DNA from: Allolobophora icterica
Taxonomy: Eukaryota; Annelida; Clitellata; Crassiclitellata; Lumbricidae
Assembly (NCBI GenBank): GCA_963556255.1
Contig: OY744616.1
Span: 371,501-435,500 of the forward strand
Reading direction: 5' to 3'
Length of the DNA: 64,000 nt
The position numbers and the translations under genes are program-made. The notes below the pieces were generated by a model. It ran no database searches. It was not told the DNA's origin and saw nothing but the letters and a program-made list of their open reading frames with translations. This document shows positions 61,330-64,000 of this stretch, in pieces (positions within the stretch are counted from its first letter, which is position 1; every line of letters begins with the position of its first letter).

Positions 61330-64000
61330 CAAACATGTATATATATATAATATCAATCAATCAATTATCAATCAATTAGACATTTATATAGCGCGCTCTT
61401 CAAGGCAACTATTCAGAGGCGCTCCCAGCCCAACCTCGACGAAAGAGAACAGCCTTAAGAGCAGAGAAGAAAGAGGTGGATGAGTCTCGAGGGAGAGACC
61501 GCAGTCCAACAGGAAGGCCATTCCAGATAGTGGGACCGGCAACGGAGAATGCTCGCTGTTGCATGGTTGCAGTGCGAGCGAAAGGAACATGTAAGTCACC
61601 GCGGGCGGTGGAACGGAGTGAACGGCGACCAAGAAGTGCGGACGCTGGAAAACAAAGCTCACGTAGATAGAAAGGAGCGCGGCCAAGCTGACACTGCCAG
61701 ACAATAGAAGCAACCCGGTATACAATGCGTTGCGAAAAAGGAAGCCAGTGGAGGACGTCACGCATGTAGTCAGACACGTGACCAAACTTAGGGATGCGCC
61801 CAACGAGGCGCGCAGCAGAGCGTAGAACGCGTTCAAGGCAATGCAGTCGAGTGTGAGGGAGACCAATATAGAGAGAACAGCAGTAATCAAGTCGACAGGT
61901 AATGAAAGCATGAACGAGAGTAGCTGCGTGCTTGGGAGAGAGAGATCGGGAGACCACACGGAGCTGACGTAACTGGAAATAACAACCCCGGCTCAGCTGC
62001 GAAATATGCTGGGAGAGGGAGAGTTCAGAGTCCAAGGTGACACCAAGGTCACGAACAGAAGTGGAGAAGACGACATTAGGGAATTCAGTAGCAAGGCTAG
62101 CAAGATCAATCTTACCGAGTTGCCTGCGAGTACCCAGCCATATATATTGGGTCTTGGAGGGGTTCAGACGGAGGCGGTTAGAAGACATCCAGGCTACCAA
62201 TGAGTCAGTGGAGAGGCACATAAGGCGGACTGCAGTGGCGGCATCAGAGGCAGAGCAATGAGTGTAAGCCTGTACATCATCAGCATAAAGCTGGTTAGAC
62301 AGAGAGCAGGAAGTAAGAAGATGGCAAAGATCCGAGGTGAAAATGATATATAAGAGGGGACCCAAAACGGAACCCTGAGGAAGGCCGATCCGGACTGGGA
62401 CCCAAGGGGACCTAGTGGAACCATAAATAACAGAAGATGAGCGGTTATGTAAATAGGAGGCCAGCCATTCTAGGGGCTTTCCAGAAAGGCCAAAAGATGT
62501 GGATAGACGGAGGAGGAGGATGTCATGATCGACCGAGTCAAAGGCTGCTGTGACGTCAAAGAGTGCGAGCAGAGAGACTTGGGAGCGGTCAATGGCGCCA
62601 TAGAAGTCAGAAAGAAGCCGGAGGAGGAGGGTTTCAGTGGAGTGACCCTTACGGAAGCCAGATTGATGGACCGGAAGTAGGTTATTTCCATCAAGGTAAG
62701 CTAACAGTTGCTGAGCAATCAATTTCTCAATAATTTTAGATATAAATGATACATTGGCTATTGGCCTAAAGTTAGCAGGATCTGACGAGTCGAGTCCAGC
62801 TCTCTTGAGGATCGGCGTGACAATCGATCTCTTCTGCGAGACCGGAAGATCGGCGTCACGGAGCGAAGAATTGCACAGGAGGGTCAGGAAGGGAAGAAGC
62901 ACGTCGATGTAATCCTGAAGCAAGAAGGGAGGAAGGGGGTCAAGCTCGCAGGATTTCGCAGCTGATGCCAGGATGACGCCGCGGAGCTCTAGGCAGGAGA
63001 TCTCATGCAGAACTGAGAGTCGGCAGTCGGTCGGAGGAAACTCAGGCGGAGGAAAGCCAGCGGTGTCGTTGCGAACCGATTGAACTTTGGCGGTGTAGTG
63101 GTTCAGGAAGTCGGTTGCGGTGAAGGATGGATCACCGGCCGTCGGTGCCGATCGATGGCGCCCGAGTAGGTCGTTGAAAGTGGACCAGAGCCGCCTCGGG
63201 TCTCCTGCGTTAGATGATATCCGGCTCTCCCAATGATCTTTTTCCTTCTCCCGATGGCGACGATGCATCCCTCTGACGAACTGGATCCATGCTATCTTGT
63301 CCGCCGGCGAGCACGTACGCTTATAGACGCGCTCGAGGCGACGCGCCTGGCGTCGGAGGGAATGACACTCCGCGTCAAACCAAGGAGAGAGGGTATGCCG
63401 ACGTTGTCTGACCGGACGGGATGGAAGAAGACTGTCGACGATGGTTGTCATGGAACTCTCGTAGATGTCGAAGAGGTCAGGTGCAGATAAGTTGGTGAAC
63501 TGGGTCGGGTCGGAGATGGCCGGAACGGCAAGGAGAGCCAACCTGAAGGCTTCTCGGTCCAGGCGCTTCCAGCCGCGAGACTGCCGAACGACGTAGGCTG
63601 GTATGGTGAGAAGAAAGGGGATATCCGCGTAGAGCAGACCGTGATCGGAGATAACGGGTGGATAGATGCTCAAGCCGACGGGGACGCAGTCATCACGAGT
63701 GATGAAGACGTCCAACCAGCCACCAGCGCGGTGGGTGGGAGCAGCGACATGCTGGATGAGGCCGTATTGCTGGAGGATTGAGGAAAATTCCCGAGTAGAC
63801 GGCAGTGAAGGATCCTCAAGGTGCAAGTTGAGGTCGCCGAGAACAACAATTTGTGTGTTGTACAGTGCGAATTGCTCCATCGTGGTGGCAAACTCGCGGA
63901 AGAAGGTAGTAGAAGGAGGAACCGATCCGGGGCGGTAAATGGAGATGAGTGTAGTAGGACCCAGAGGAGAAGAGACGGATGCAGCGAGGACCTCGAATGT
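61330..64000 (-). mobile_element. L2/CR1-like LINE with open ORF, 5' end outside window
   Basis: It lies antisense in gene C intron 5, starting ~70 bp after exon 5. The minus-strand 3' end has the terminal hairpin (AGAGGCGC at 61415-61422 pairing with GCGCGCTCT at 61391), TATAAATG, and a tail of TTGA/ATTGATTG units (61340-61380). The 5' part continues past 64000, so the target duplication cannot be checked. Confidence 0.92.
61409..64000 (-). CDS. LINE ORF: APE endonuclease (partial) and reverse transcriptase
   Basis: The frame is open from the window edge to a stop after WAGSASE at 61409, over 860 codons. It shows the end of an apurinic-type endonuclease (GDLNLHLED, then SDHGLLYADI), a linker, and RT: RPIANVSFISKIIEK, SGFRKGHSTE, LFDVTAAFDSVDHDI (motif A), GLPQGSVLGPLLY (motif B), NQLYADDVQAY (motif C). 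The C-terminal part (NPSKTQYIWLGT, SVRDLGVTLDSELSLSQHIS, RAFSVAGPTIWNGLP) is as in L2/CR1 elements. The protein nicks DNA and primes reverse transcription there. No interruption is seen, so the copy could be recent or active. Confidence 0.92.
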   Translation of the reverse strand, partial: TFEVLAASVSSPLGPTTLISIYRPGSVPPSTTFFREFATTMEQFALYNTQIVVLGDLNLHLEDPSLPSTREFSSILQQYGLIQHVAAPTHRAGGWLDVFITRDDCVPVGLSIYPPVISDHGLLYADIPFLLTIPAYVVRQSRGWKRLDREAFRLALLAVPAISDPTQFTNLSAPDLFDIYESSMTTIVDSLLPSRPVRQRRHTLSPWFDAECHSLRRQARRLERVYKRTCSPADKIAWIQFVRGMHRRHREKEKDHWESRISSNAGDPRRLWSTFNDLLGRHRSAPTAGDPSFTATDFLNHYTAKVQSVRNDTAGFPPPEFPPTDCRLSVLHEISCLELRGVILASAAKSCELDPLPPFLLQDYIDVLLPFLTLLCNSSLRDADLPVSQKRSIVTPILKRAGLDSSDPANFRPIANVSFISKIIEKLIAQQLLAYLDGNNLLPVHQSGFRKGHSTETLLLRLLSDFYGAIDRSQVSLLALFDVTAAFDSVDHDILLLRLSTSFGLSGKPLEWLASYLHNRSSSVIYGSTRSPWVPVRIGLPQGSVLGPLLYIIFTSDLCHLLTSCSLSNQLYADDVQAYTHCSASDAATAVRLMCLSTDSLVAWMSSNRLRLNPSKTQYIWLGTRRQLGKIDLASLATEFPNVVFSTSVRDLGVTLDSELSLSQHISQLSRGCYFQLRQLRVVSRSLSPKHAATLVHAFITCRLDYCCSLYIGLPHTRLHCLERVLRSAARLVGRIPKFGHVSDYMRDVLHWLPFSQRIVYRVASIVWQCQLGRAPFYLRELCFPASALLGRRSLRSTARGDLHVPFARTATMQQRAFSVAGPTIWNGLPVGLRSLPRDSSTSFFSALKAVLFRRGWAGSASE

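Overview
The window is eukaryotic. It shows short spliced exons with GT/AG junctions, long introns packed with microsatellites, LINE and LTR retrotransposons and hAT-like elements, and no operons or prokaryotic signals. A marine invertebrate animal is the best guess. Reasons are the TRPM channels, an LTR element with the Gmr1-type domain order (first described in deuterostomes), L2-like LINEs with a 3' hairpin, and enrichment of the palindrome TAGGCCTA (11 exact copies). The species cannot be named from the sequence.

Genes. Three TRPM-family cation-channel genes lie head to tail on the + strand. Gene A is represented only by its last two exons (262-480 and 1230-1337), which encode the end of a TRPM2-type NUDT9-H domain. 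Gene B is apparently complete: 26 exons from 5515 to 37340, with a probable last exon at 37923-37961. It encodes about 1,190 residues in the order SLOG/TRPM homology regions, S1-S6, pore, TRP helix, coiled coil. I see no NUDT9-H exons after it. Gene C starts at 51890. Its first five exons (to 61261) match exons 1-5 of gene B in length and phase, and its introns still align with those of B, so B and C are a tandem duplication. Gene C runs off the window.

Mobile DNA. Gene B introns hold a 1.1 kb hAT-like element (12074-13156, 8-bp target duplication) nested in a TTAA-flanked piggyBac-like element (11469-14055), a second hAT-like MITE (29397-29874), a 5'-truncated LINE on the opposite strand (30846-33017), several L2-like LINE remnants and tRNA-derived SINEs. 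The B-C intergenic region holds an essentially new LTR retrotransposon (43130-50452; 476-bp LTRs identical as far as I can read, 5-bp duplication GTTTC, pol order protease-integrase-RT-RNase H) and a third hAT-like MITE (50973-51300). Intron 4 of gene C holds a second LINE of the 30.8-33.0 kb family. It is split by another LTR element (55044-59007; duplication ACGCC) whose single ORF fuses a gag-like N-terminus to RNase H. Intron 5 of gene C carries a large L2/CR1-like LINE (61330 to the window edge) with an open reading frame.

The most informative observation is that both LINE copies of one family sit inside (TAA)n tracts, with TAA on the LINE coding strand both times. The matching intron of gene B keeps the same (TAA)n tract without the LINE, so the duplicated genes give a natural filled/empty site pair.
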